From Bacteroides sp. (GTDB taxonomy: Bacteria; Bacteroidota; Bacteroidia; Bacteroidales; Bacteroidaceae), in the NCBI GenBank assembly GCA_021202275.1, contig JAJQDI010000018.1, positions 1 through 64,000 on the forward strand: a DNA stretch of 64,000 nt, written 5' to 3'. This document shows positions 9,061-17,468 of the stretch, one piece after another. The first letter of the stretch is position 1, and every line of letters begins with the position of its first letter. Under the pieces are notes generated by a model. It saw only the letters and a program-made list of their open reading frames with translations. It was not told where the DNA came from and did no database searches. A program made the position numbers and the translations under genes.

Positions 9061-9465
9061 TCAGCGCACAAAAAAACGGGCAATAAGAAGACAACCCAAT
9101 ACAATTCCAATTCCCCAAGAGATATTTTTTCCAATTTGCCTGCCTTTCATGTCAAACTCCGGAGAAAATTCTATTATACACCTCTCAATCATTAAATACA
9201 CCAGAAGCAATGCAATGCCAACACCATAGGCAGCATTGAAAGCCTCCCAAAAGCTCTGATACAACATTGAATAACCGGACATGTGACCAAAAGACTCTGC
9301 AATATATAGTTGCTGTCTGGTAAGAAAGGAATATACATGGCTTGCCCAGATCAGAAAGATCGTGAGGTAGATCACCACTCTTAAAAAGGTCAGCCCCCAG
9401 AAAAGAAGGCTTTTGGACTGTCGCATGGGATCAACGCCAGATACAGATTTGTTTTGCATATTCAT
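9061..9465 (-). CDS. small inner-membrane protein, three predicted TM helices
   Basis: I place the start at the ATG at 9465 (MNMQNKSVSGVDPMRQSK), after an AT-rich leader, rather than at an upstream ATG at 9564 that would place a hairpin inside the gene. The 134-residue product has hydrophobic segments near residues 23-42 (LFWGLTFLRVVIYLTIFLIW), 75-95 (AYGVGIALLLVYLMI) and 113-132 (ISWGIGIVLGCLLIARFF). This resembles DUF2975-type small membrane proteins, which often pair with small HTH proteins, but I did not see the partner next to it. The long structured leader upstream (9496-9694) suggests control at RNA level. Confidence 0.6.
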   Translation of the reverse strand: MNMQNKSVSGVDPMRQSKSLLFWGLTFLRVVIYLTIFLIWASHVYSFLTRQQLYIAESFGHMSGYSMLYQSFWEAFNAAYGVGIALLLVYLMIERCIIEFSPEFDMKGRQIGKNISWGIGIVLGCLLIARFFVR

Positions 9466-9495
9466 TTTATTTTCGTTTGTTAGTTTTAAGGCTCT

Positions 9496-9527
9496 CAGGT
9501 AGGCATATTTCCCAATGTGCCTACCTG
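9496..9527 (-). promoter_or_regulatory. hairpin in leader of membrane-protein gene
   Basis: CAGGTAGGCA (9496-9505) pairs perfectly with TGCCTACCTG (9518-9527), 12-base loop, 31 bases before the ATG at 9465. It could act as an attenuator or translation control element. Confidence 0.5.
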
Positions 9528-9579
9528 ATACGTTCACATTATCACATAAAAAAAGCGCAGGCAATCTCTACATGTGATA

Positions 9580-9694
9580 AAGGTAACGGTACTGGCATAC
9601 CTGAGTTCTATCAATGAGAGATGCCTACGCCCTATGGCGTAGACACTTCCCCATTTTTCTTCGGAACTCATGAAATTTGCCAGTTTCTTACCTT
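9580..9694. ncRNA. candidate structured RNA with four nested stems
   Basis: Four nested perfect stems can be drawn: AAGGTAA 9580-9586 with 9688-9694; ACTGGCA 9591-9597 with 9678-9684; TGAGTTC 9602-9608 with 9664-9670; CTACGCC 9625-9631 with 9636-9642 (4-base loop). The nesting with small internal loops looks like a folded RNA or a cruciform DNA site. If transcribed leftward it sits in the leader of the membrane protein at 9061-9465. A minus-strand -7 box (TATCTTTG) at 10031-10038 could drive it. I recognise no riboswitch class. Confidence 0.5.
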
Positions 9695-10024
9695 CCAGAA
9701 AAATGGTTTTAGCGTAATACTATATATAATTTAATTCATCAAACCCGCTGGTTCCAATCATTACAGAAATAACTCCATAATGATATAAAAAAACATAGAA
9801 CACATAGGTTGCAAGCTGAAGGTTGGAGTTGGCTGTCCAGAAGTCAGAATAAACCCAATGTTCTACGTTATATAATACTTTTATAAAAATAGTTGCGTTA
9901 TATGCTCTCATCCCAAATGAGCATATACCACAATTTATATACTCTCTGTCTACGTAAACTTCTGATTATTGTGTCAACTCTAACCCTTTTACGTGTCAAA
10001 ACAGTATATAAGTCAATCTTTATC

Positions 10025-10057
10025 TTCTTGCAAAGATAAAGATTCTTTGCAAGAAGG
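10025..10057. promoter_or_regulatory. palindrome overlapping a minus-strand -7 element
   Basis: CTTCTTGCAAAG (10025-10036) pairs with CTTTGCAAGAAG (10046-10057). The left arm holds CAAAGATA (10031-10038), which is TATCTTTG on the minus strand. It may be a terminator for the HTH gene to the right, or an operator over a promoter for the leftward transcript. Confidence 0.45.
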
Positions 10058-10072
10058 CAAATTTATCAACCC

Positions 10073-10279
10073 TTATTTAATAAGTCTATTGACCTGATTA
10101 GTCAATGTTTCAATTTGTTTTTTCAACTCTTCAATACGTATATCTTTTTCCGCAATCAGAGCCTCGTGAGCAGCTTTTAACTCAGGAGTGAAGTAATTGT
10201 ATGTCTGATCGATGTCATTTTTCTGCTCATACGCCTGATTAATCACCTCTTTTGAGTCATTCGGTGAGGTTACTTCCAC
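10073..10279 (-). CDS. coiled-coil protein, probably the C-terminus of the adjacent HTH gene
   Basis: 68 codons from a GTG. The product is polar, with a coiled coil at about 38-66 (RIEELKKQIETLTNQVNRL). It overlaps the end of the HTH gene at 10270-10557 by ten bases in another frame. The HTH-plus-coil plan of the 172-residue regulator at 6770-7288 suggests both pieces were one protein of about 160 residues, split near the GGGGG/TTTT runs at 10291-10300. It could also be a genuine small overlapping gene. Confidence 0.5.
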   Translation of the reverse strand: MEVTSPNDSKEVINQAYEQKNDIDQTYNYFTPELKAAHEALIAEKDIRIEELKKQIETLTNQVNRLIK

Positions 10280-10557
10280 TTTATTATATTGGGGGCTTTT
10301 CCACCCAACAGATCTTCTGCTTTAGTCTCCTTAATCGCTTCTAAAGTAGTACCTAATTCTTTCACCAATTTGACCAGCGATTCTTCATCTTCTATAACTT
10401 CCTGATTTTCCATTGCAGATATATCCGTTTGTCTTATACCTGTTAACTCTAACAAAGCGGTTTGAGTAAGTTTTTGTCTCAATCTGGCTACCCGAAGGTT
10501 AAGCCCCATGTCAATCCCTTCAAGCGGATTTTTTGTCGTAGTATGTTCTTCTGTCAT
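10270..10557 (-). CDS. XRE-family HTH protein (possibly frameshift-truncated)
   Basis: 95 residues with a Cro/CI helix-turn-helix at about 20-75 (LRVARLRQKLTQTALLELTG, then RQTDISAMENQ), a classic repressor fold. The last residues (APNIIKWK) run into the overlapping coiled-coil frame, so the protein may be prematurely ended by a one-base change in a short homopolymer. A gene-free region with strong inverted repeats lies upstream. Confidence 0.65.
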   Translation of the reverse strand: MTEEHTTTKNPLEGIDMGLNLRVARLRQKLTQTALLELTGIRQTDISAMENQEVIEDEESLVKLVKELGTTLEAIKETKAEDLLGGKAPNIIKWK

Positions 10558-10713
10558 ATCTCCTGTTTTTTTTGCTAAGTTAATTTTTTTAGAGCAAATT
10601 TCTTATCGCTTTCACTAATTTAGTATACTTTTTTGTCCACACAAATATAACTTATTACAAATCAGCCGTATATTTTAGTCAGAAAAATGTTTTTTTAAAC
10701 CAGCCACACCTTT

Positions 10714-10946
10714 TATATTTGTAACCTTATAAGAGAAGTTGGCTGTCTTAATGCGAAAGGTGTACAACTAAGAAAATACAGTTGTAATTAACCAACTCCG
10801 AAAATTCATATTATTACAAAGGTATTTTCCTTGTACACCTTTTATCAGGATTGCTCTCTAATTTACTCTCAATTATAAAAGCGTGGGAAAATTCTCTTCT
10901 CTTTGAGGAACTGCCAAAGTTAAAAGAGAAATAGAACTTCCCACGC
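10714..10946 (+). ncRNA. candidate structured transcript between HTH and DUF3244 genes
   Basis: A -7 element TATATTTG (10714-10721) precedes two strong inverted repeats and no reading frame: AAAGGTGTACAA (10756-10767) with TTGTACACCTTT (10831-10842), and GCGTGGGAA (10881-10889) with TTCCCACGC (10938-10946). The second has further inner pairing (CTCTT with AAGAG). The second hairpin may also end the minus-strand gene at 10971. A small RNA or a leader is possible; function unknown. Confidence 0.4.
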
Positions 10947-10970
10947 AGCTAATGTAAAATTAGTTAGGAA

Positions 10971-11339
10971 CTACTTTTCTACATTAAACCGTCCATACAT
11001 AAAGTCTCCGCTGTCTGTATTTATGAACACTATTTTATATTCGCCAACGATCTGATGAGATAAATCAATACTCAGGTTTTTATCGGAAAAGGAATTTACT
11101 GTTGCTGAATATACTTTATCACCATTATAGAGATTTACGATCTCAACACTGATCTGCTCTAAACTGATATTAAAATATATATTTATATACTCTCCGTCCC
11201 AGGTGGCGATTACAGGTTCTACATTGGAAAATGCAACTACTGGAGTGAGTTTTCCCGCTAAATCTACGTTCCTCGTGTCTGCTGCTGTGGAAGTCAGGGA
11301 GACTATTAATAGAGCAGCAACAATAGTTAATATTCTCAT
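10971..11339 (-). CDS. DUF3244 secreted protein
   Basis: From the ATG at 11339 the product is 122 residues. It starts with a signal peptide (MRILTIVAALLIVSLTSTAA) and continues as a beta-rich domain (SLEQISVEIVNLYNGDKVYS, then GEYKIVFINTDSG) typical of DUF3244, a small exported family common in Bacteroides. A longer frame from 11429 would place the signal peptide internally, so I reject that start. The function of the family is unknown. It lies 131 bases downstream of a TPR/LuxR membrane regulator on the same strand, an arrangement often seen for this family, so it may be that regulator's target. Confidence 0.75.
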   Translation of the reverse strand: MRILTIVAALLIVSLTSTAADTRNVDLAGKLTPVVAFSNVEPVIATWDGEYINIYFNISLEQISVEIVNLYNGDKVYSATVNSFSDKNLSIDLSHQIVGEYKIVFINTDSGDFMYGRFNVEK

Positions 11340-11470
11340 GACGTTTTCTCTTTGGCCGCAAAAGTAAGACAAAAAGCCACTCCGGACAATACCATGCTGA
11401 CTTTTAAGAAAACCGATCACCACTAACAATCAAAAGATCAATATTATAGTATAAAGACGATGCTGAGTTT

Positions 11471-13090
11471 TTAATTTTTAAAATGTTCATTCAGGAAGCG
11501 CCGTATATTCCCGGAAGGAGCAATACCCATTTTCTTTCTGAGTGTAGCTTTCTTCGCTGTAATGGTATTTACGCTATACCCCATAATCAGACCAATTTCA
11601 ATATTGTTGAATCCGGCAACAGAAAGGCAACATATTTTAAACTCATTCTCATCCAATTGCGGGAAGGCTTGCTGAAGTTTATCAAAAAGATTAAAGTTCA
11701 ATCGGTTCATTGTCTCATATAGTTGCTTCCAATCTAATTCATCCTGTCCGTACAATATCTCATTTACTCTTTTTATAAACTTCCTGCCTGATGACTGCGG
11801 TAGCAACTGATGTTCCAATAAAGCAACTTTTTTGAGAATCTGAAAATGAGAGAGTACATAGTTTCTTAGGGAGCGTTCCTCTTCATTGTATGCCATAGCC
11901 ATACGTTCTAAATGAGAAATATGTTCCAGACCGTCTTTTACTTTTTGCTTCTCCACAGAAAGCAGGAAAATAGAAAGCAACAGCAAAAACAAGATCAACA
12001 GCAGACCAAGCAGTAACCATTGCATGGTTAATAATAAACTCATATTTTCTTGTTCTATCAGACTCAGGTTATATTTGTGTTGAAGTTCTTTGAGTGCTGC
12101 CTGATCTTTTGCATGATAGAATTTATTCAGATAATCCACCTTCTGTTTTTGTGCATCGAGAGCAGCCTGAAAGTTTTTTTCTTCTTTCTCATATTCTGAG
12201 ATCACACTATATATAGCAGAGAGGCTTAAAAAATCATTTTCAGCATCCACACAGGCTAAAGCATTTTGGATATAATGATAAAACGTATCTTTGTTATGGG
12301 ACAGATCGGCAAGATTCAAATAAATTTTAGCCTTCCCACTATTATCTGTTTCGACTGCGATTGCCTCCTGCAAATATTTTTTTGCTATTTCTGGTTTCCC
12401 TGCCACTTGCCAGGCAACGGCAAGATTATTTAATATACCTGCTTTATATTTGTAATCTGCCATTTGATTTAATAGCTGTTCACATTGACTATAATGATAG
12501 AAAGCACTATCTGAGTTTTCTTCAATCAAAAAACAGTTTCCCAACTGATTATGGGTAATCATTCTGTTTTTCAGATCATCTTCTTTTTCAAAAATTCTCA
12601 GAGCATGATACAAATGATGCTTTGCTTCAACCATATCCAACTGTTTATAATACATACTCCCGATGGTATTTATAATAATACCTTTAGTGGGAGAATATTC
12701 TTCTCCGATAGTTTTATTAGCTTTCAAATATTCCTCTAACGCACTTTTATTTTCGTTTCGCTGTTCCAGAACTTTTCCTGAATAGAGATAGATCAGGGCT
12801 GCTTTGTACGGATCAGTTTTATCATAAATCCCACATATATCTAAAATCATTGTATCGGAAGATAAATCCTGTCGGGTTTTGTCTTTAGCTTGTACAGATA
12901 CCAACTGATAACGGTGCAGGTTTTTCTCTGTTAGAGAAACAAAATGGATACTATCTATATAGATCAGAGCACTATCGGGATTAATTTCCACAAGACTTTC
13001 AGCCTTTTCCAAATAGTGATTCGATTTATTTTCACAGGATAAGCAACCCAACAGTAATAATAGGATCAGATAGCAATTTCGGTTTTTCAT
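11471..13090 (-). CDS. TPR membrane regulator with LuxR-type HTH
   Basis: 539 residues. A lipoprotein signal (LLLLLGCLSC) leads into a periplasmic region of tetratricopeptide repeats (about 25-330; for example AGKPEIAKKYLQEAIAVE), then a coiled stretch, one membrane helix (LLLGLLLILFLLLLSIFLL, about 355-375), a cytoplasmic helical linker and a C-terminal LuxR/GerE-like HTH (ENEFKICCLSVAGFNNIEIG, then YSVNTITAKKATLRKKM). This is the one-component design common in Bacteroidota: a periplasmic TPR sensor with a cytoplasmic HTH. The DUF3244 gene is its immediate neighbour. The lipobox and the TM helix imply two membrane anchors if the lipobox is used. Confidence 0.8.
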   Translation of the reverse strand: MKNRNCYLILLLLLGCLSCENKSNHYLEKAESLVEINPDSALIYIDSIHFVSLTEKNLHRYQLVSVQAKDKTRQDLSSDTMILDICGIYDKTDPYKAALIYLYSGKVLEQRNENKSALEEYLKANKTIGEEYSPTKGIIINTIGSMYYKQLDMVEAKHHLYHALRIFEKEDDLKNRMITHNQLGNCFLIEENSDSAFYHYSQCEQLLNQMADYKYKAGILNNLAVAWQVAGKPEIAKKYLQEAIAVETDNSGKAKIYLNLADLSHNKDTFYHYIQNALACVDAENDFLSLSAIYSVISEYEKEEKNFQAALDAQKQKVDYLNKFYHAKDQAALKELQHKYNLSLIEQENMSLLLTMQWLLLGLLLILFLLLLSIFLLSVEKQKVKDGLEHISHLERMAMAYNEEERSLRNYVLSHFQILKKVALLEHQLLPQSSGRKFIKRVNEILYGQDELDWKQLYETMNRLNFNLFDKLQQAFPQLDENEFKICCLSVAGFNNIEIGLIMGYSVNTITAKKATLRKKMGIAPSGNIRRFLNEHFKN

Positions 13091-13176
13091 ATTCGTAGTT
13101 GATGTTTAATTTTCAAAAATAGGTTTATCCACTTACAATAAGCAGATAAACCTAATATTAAAATCGCAGATAATTC

Positions 13177-13854
13177 TTACTTAATACATAATATCGGCAA
13201 TATGGGATGTGTAAAATCTCTTGCCATAACTATACGTGCTTCTGAACCGTCTGACTTTTTAAATTCTATCTCTGTATCTGTATCTTCTTTAAACTCTTTA
13301 CTTAACAGAAGATCGGATATTACTGGTATTACCAACGGATTGTAGTAGTAAAATATGATTGTCTCACATTTACCCCATGTATCGCGATCAAATACTGTAA
13401 CATCTATCTCTCTACTTCCTCCCATTACACAACAAAAAGAGTAGTCATAACCATATCCGATATGAATATACCGACAGACCGGATTTTCTTTCTCTGAAAC
13501 ATATACATTATTCAGGTAGTCATCAAAATAGCTGTATTCATATTTAAATTCTTCTGCCTTTTCTCTTATTTCTTGTGAAGTCAGCCCTAAACATGAACAA
13601 GCGAATTGAATGATCTCAGCAACGGGATAATAAGAAAAAACTATAGGACCGCTCAATGTTGATTTAATCTCGTCCTGCGTTTCGAGAAGAGCGGTCAATA
13701 TATCTTCTAAATCTGTTTCTTCCGGCAAAAAGCATTCCGGATCTGTTAACGTTTTTTCTAAAGAATCATCTGTCTCAGAAATAGATTTTTCTGAAATACA
13801 TTCGTCTGCTACTCTCCATCGGGAAAATAACTTTCTGAAAAGTAAAAATTTCAT
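13177..13854 (-). CDS. hypothetical protein (225 aa)
   Basis: I use the ATG at 13854 (MKFLLFRKLFSRWRV); the frame stays open upstream to 13935 but that part is not protein-like. The product has a basic N-terminus, an acidic stretch (about 20-60) and a mixed alpha/beta remainder with FSYYPVAEIIQFACSCLGL and IFYYYNPLVIPVISDLLLS. There is no signal peptide. I do not recognise a family. It lies between the TPR/LuxR regulator and a highly structured intergenic element. Confidence 0.5.
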   Translation of the reverse strand: MKFLLFRKLFSRWRVADECISEKSISETDDSLEKTLTDPECFLPEETDLEDILTALLETQDEIKSTLSGPIVFSYYPVAEIIQFACSCLGLTSQEIREKAEEFKYEYSYFDDYLNNVYVSEKENPVCRYIHIGYGYDYSFCCVMGGSREIDVTVFDRDTWGKCETIIFYYYNPLVIPVISDLLLSKEFKEDTDTEIEFKKSDGSEARIVMARDFTHPILPILCIK

Positions 13855-13949
13855 TTGATTATTTCTTTTAATTGAATAAATCACCAAATGAGGAGTAAGA
13901 AAGCGAAACTCAATGTTTCTCCAAACAAAGATCATTCCGTCTTTCAGGG

Positions 13950-14240
13950 TGGCAGTTCCTCAATGGCTGAATGATAATAATTGTCCCTAATATAAAGATA
14001 TAAATCAGGAATCATGGCGGACGGGAGAGCGGTGTCTTCATAGAGATATACTATTTGAGTTAATACTATCTCACGTCCGGACAAAAAAGGCGTGAGACAA
14101 TTACATGTATACAATCTGAGGACACCGCCAAGCATCCGAGTAAAAATATACAGTAATGCTCACGCTATCTGGAAGACAGCGGAGTACATTACTGTATTGG
14201 TTTTTACTCTTTAAAATATTTGGCGGTATTTCAGATTATC
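13950..14240. other. structured intergenic element with competing stems
   Basis: A large hairpin at 14138-14209 has GAGTAAAAA with TTTTTACTC, CAGTAATG with CATTACTG and inner CGCT/AGCG pairing. Upstream, GCGGTGTC (14029-14036) pairs with GACACCGC (14121-14128). The overlapping segment ACCGCCAA (14124-14131) can instead pair with TTGGCGGT (14220-14227). These two pairings exclude each other, as in an attenuator or switch. A 63-codon minus-strand frame (13944-14135) lies across it and is probably not a gene. Confidence 0.45.
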
Positions 14241-14423
14241 CAATACAGCAAGCGCTATCGTTTTATTTACTAAATAAAACTTTACTTGGAACAAAGATAG
14301 ATATTATTTCTATTTTTCACTCCTGAATTGTCTAAAAGAATGGCTAAAATCGCTTCATTGTGAATAGATTTTCTTGATTTTTCAAGACTTTTTCATTCTT
14401 CTTTAGCTATCATATTCATAGAA

Positions 14424-16304
14424 TCATATTTTTATACCCTTTTCTATTTTCTGTTTATTTTCCTCTACCGATGCAAAAGAAAAGTTGATCTTATCAAAGC
14501 GAATCATTTGTCGGGGAATATGCCCGTTATCCATTGCAATGAAGTTGGCTAAGAGAAAGGGTTTACCTCCATATATCTCCTTTATCTCCTGAACAGTATA
14601 TTTCTGTCCGGTATGTTTTTCCAGCAATTGTCCGAAAGTATATATATTCTTCCCATTTTCTATGGAAGGAGGAACCTGTATATCCACATGTGGAAGCTGC
14701 TTTTTGACCTCCAGATACATCTCAGGAGATTTCAATTGTTCAGGAATATAGGAGAATGAATAGGGTTCATACGAAAATGCGGAATTATAAAAGTCTTTAT
14801 GGTGAAGACTGTCCGGAATAGTGGTAATTGCGGCAGGAATTTTTTTTATAATTTCCAACCAGACCCTTTCATCTACCAAAGCCGGAGGTAAAGATCGTAC
14901 CAATTCAGATATACTACCGGGATTATGTATCTTTCTGATTCCCTGTGCGATCAAATCCGGATAAGGCACACCCAAAAGAAGCAGATGTAACTCCGTATCA
15001 CTTTTATAAGGTTTATTCATTACTCTCTCACACAACTCCCTATCCACAAACTCTTGAGGGATTAAAGATAAGCAAGCTCCATTTATATCCACTAACTGAC
15101 TACACAATTCTTTCGTTTTCAGTCTCTCCGGGAGTTTCAATACTACCTTATGGTAATCTTTTACGGCTTTTAAAAACATATGCTCTGTTTTTATAGCGTC
15201 AGGCACTACATTCAAATTTCTGCTGTTTAAGTTCACCGCCAACTCAGCTATCTCCGGATCATGTTTTATTTTTTGTGGCAGAAATTGGTATGCTTCAGGA
15301 GATCGCTTCAATAACTCTTTGGCGAGGTGATTGTCCATAATAGAAGGATTTATCCCTACATGCAGATCTCTTCTGCCATTATTTTCCTGTTTGGATAGGA
15401 GTTTCAGCCATAAATCTTTGTAAGGTAAACTCTGCCCCACCTCCATTTTTCCGGATTCAACAGCTATTTCACAGAGCTTTCTTTTGCTCTTTTGTAAATC
15501 ACTTCCTTCTATTGCATCTACTTCTTTAAGAACCCAGGCCAATAAGTCCGGATGGGTTTTTAAAGTCCATTCTAAGAAAGGAACTGTACGTAAGGAAGAA
15601 GGAACCGAATTAAAAGCGTATTTATAATTCGAGACCGCTGCTTTACAGATACCTATATCGTTTCTATACTCATCTGAGAGTTGGGATAGTAGTGTTCCTT
15701 TTTTACTGACTGCCTCAAATGCACGTTCAGGAGTCTGATACTTTTCCGGGATATGCAGATAACAATTTGCATCTTTATCCAATGCCCAATCAACAAGGGT
15801 ATCATTCAGTTGTCCGGGAACTAATTGCCTGATGATAGCAGCTATCTTTTTTTCTGAATCGGGCATTTCAGAGAGTCCCTGCAAGATCAATTCCGGCGTA
15901 GGAGCCTGCCGGAGTACTTTTTCCCAAACATCAGGAGAATTACTGAATTGAAGCATATCTATAATACACTGCCAGACCAGAGAACTGCGTTTTTCTTCCG
16001 GAATATAAGTGAGACTTTCAATATCCCCGGTCAAAGCAATAATACACAGATCGTCATCTATCTGATCTTTATGGACACATCCGATGTTATCCGGCTGTAA
16101 CTTTACAGCATGCTGTATAAAGTCTCTTGTCATAACATCCTGCGGTACAAGCTCAAAGCAGCGGGCATCCCGCCCAATGGCTATCCAGGAAACCCTGAGT
16201 GTACGTTCCTCATACGGGATTGCTCTGAAGGTATCATATACATCATCAAGTTTTGCATTAATCAATAGATCTATATAATCTGTATGTGGGGTTAAGTTTG
16301 CCAT
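14424..16304 (-). CDS. DUF4116-type repeat protein (626 aa)
   Basis: A soluble protein built from repeats of about 35-45 residues with the pattern I/VP-x-x-x-x-T-x-E-x-C/A (for example YIPEEKRSS, VPDAIKTEHMFLKAVK, IPQEFVDRELCERVM). This matches DUF4116-like repeats, alpha-helical solenoids of unknown function. A separate C-terminal domain (about 540-626; NGKNIYTFGQLLEKHTGQKY, then VQEIKEIYGGKPF) recurs in the paralogue at 17469. It is the last of three or four tandem paralogues downstream of traQ on the same strand. The expansion suggests a binding or immunity-type role, but I have no direct evidence for either. Confidence 0.65.
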   Translation of the reverse strand: MANLTPHTDYIDLLINAKLDDVYDTFRAIPYEERTLRVSWIAIGRDARCFELVPQDVMTRDFIQHAVKLQPDNIGCVHKDQIDDDLCIIALTGDIESLTYIPEEKRSSLVWQCIIDMLQFSNSPDVWEKVLRQAPTPELILQGLSEMPDSEKKIAAIIRQLVPGQLNDTLVDWALDKDANCYLHIPEKYQTPERAFEAVSKKGTLLSQLSDEYRNDIGICKAAVSNYKYAFNSVPSSLRTVPFLEWTLKTHPDLLAWVLKEVDAIEGSDLQKSKRKLCEIAVESGKMEVGQSLPYKDLWLKLLSKQENNGRRDLHVGINPSIMDNHLAKELLKRSPEAYQFLPQKIKHDPEIAELAVNLNSRNLNVVPDAIKTEHMFLKAVKDYHKVVLKLPERLKTKELCSQLVDINGACLSLIPQEFVDRELCERVMNKPYKSDTELHLLLLGVPYPDLIAQGIRKIHNPGSISELVRSLPPALVDERVWLEIIKKIPAAITTIPDSLHHKDFYNSAFSYEPYSFSYIPEQLKSPEMYLEVKKQLPHVDIQVPPSIENGKNIYTFGQLLEKHTGQKYTVQEIKEIYGGKPFLLANFIAMDNGHIPRQMIRFDKINFSFASVEENKQKIEKGIKI

Positions 16305-16318
16305 AATTCTAAATTATT

Positions 16319-17428
16319 TCATAGTCCTAATTTCGGAGATGTAGTTTGCCGGCCTTGTTGAGAAAAAGCAAGTATAGTATTCCGTGAATTTAAATATTCC
16401 ACAGGAGTCCACTTTATTGCAGATGGATCACGTTTTAAGACCTCATCTACCATATCCTGCGCCAGCACAGTTTTAGGAATATAGGCAAGTGAACAACTGT
16501 TCCGTGACAAGGCTTCCTCTGCAATTTCTTTAGTGACATTCAGTATTCCGAGACTAACTAAAAAGAGAGGTATATTTTCGTCATTTTCCAGACGTTTCAG
16601 ACATTCCAATTGTAAATCTTCAAAAGGCATAAGGGATGGATAATTAAAGTAGATGTCCTGATCTTTATAAAAGGTTAAATCTAAAACAACCTTACATACT
16701 TCTTTCGTTTTACACCGATCAGCAATATATTGGAACAGATGCGGATTTCTTCGCATTAACTCTTTATAGGTGGCTTCATCCGCAAGACTATAAGGCAAAT
16801 GCCATAGGTTATAAGTTACTTTCGCCACTTTATCGAGTATCAAATCCATTAATAGAGGACGGTATTTCTCTGGTGCTTCTTTGCCGATTCCTCCTGAATT
16901 ATCCGACTGTGCAATATACCTTACAAGATTCTCACTGAAAGCCTCTTCTTTCAGATCACGGATCAGATGATTCATTTTAAACCCGCTGTCACCCTCCAAC
17001 TCATTATATTGTCTGACCGCATTGTAACACACATCCGGATAAGGAATATATTTCAATATTTTCTCTTCCTGATTATCTTCGCAGTAGTGCAAAGCGACTT
17101 TACAGAGGGCTTTTGAACGTAACTCTTCGGGCACATATTCCATATTCTTTGCACTTTGACAAAGAGCTTCGTAACAAAGTTCTTTTGTAATGAGTTCAGC
17201 AGGAACATGTTTCAGCATACTTCCTTCTTTTTCAACGGCCAACTTTGCCATTTCGGGAGTTTTATCGGGAACTTCTACAAAGCAATTCACATCACGTTCT
17301 ATGGCTGCAAGAGATACCTGTACAGTTCTGCGTTCCAAAGGCAAACTCTTGTATTTATCAAGAGGTTTATCACTGTTTTTTATCATGCGAAGGTCTATTT
17401 TCTCCCTTCTGTATTGCTCTTTATTCAT
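16319..17428 (-). CDS. DUF4116-type repeat protein (369 aa)
   Basis: Same solenoid repeat as its neighbours (VPDKTPEMAKLAVEKEGSML, VPAELITKELCYEAL, IPKTVLAQDMVDEVL). It lacks the C-terminal NIYTF domain found in the flanking paralogues and ends shortly after the last repeat, so it is a shorter variant. Spacing to both neighbours is 14-40 bases, in line with one operon. Confidence 0.65.
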   Translation of the reverse strand: MNKEQYRREKIDLRMIKNSDKPLDKYKSLPLERRTVQVSLAAIERDVNCFVEVPDKTPEMAKLAVEKEGSMLKHVPAELITKELCYEALCQSAKNMEYVPEELRSKALCKVALHYCEDNQEEKILKYIPYPDVCYNAVRQYNELEGDSGFKMNHLIRDLKEEAFSENLVRYIAQSDNSGGIGKEAPEKYRPLLMDLILDKVAKVTYNLWHLPYSLADEATYKELMRRNPHLFQYIADRCKTKEVCKVVLDLTFYKDQDIYFNYPSLMPFEDLQLECLKRLENDENIPLFLVSLGILNVTKEIAEEALSRNSCSLAYIPKTVLAQDMVDEVLKRDPSAIKWTPVEYLNSRNTILAFSQQGRQTTSPKLGL

Positions 17429-17468
17429 ATCTCAACATTTTGTCGTTTGCCCTGCTTAGTCTCCCTCT

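Noticed and set aside
8857..9195. 112-codon plus-strand frame
   Set aside because: It runs across a long hairpin and the 3' end of the membrane gene; residues are not protein-like.
9021..9564. CRISPR array among the short repeats of 9-10 kb
   Set aside because: The repeats are inverted hairpin arms, not regularly spaced direct repeats, and no cas gene is near.
9720..9911. 63-codon minus-strand frame, hydrophobic
   Set aside because: No start context and it lies in a structured leader; possibly a leader peptide but not supported.
13944..14135. 63-codon minus-strand frame
   Set aside because: Falls inside the element with competing hairpins.
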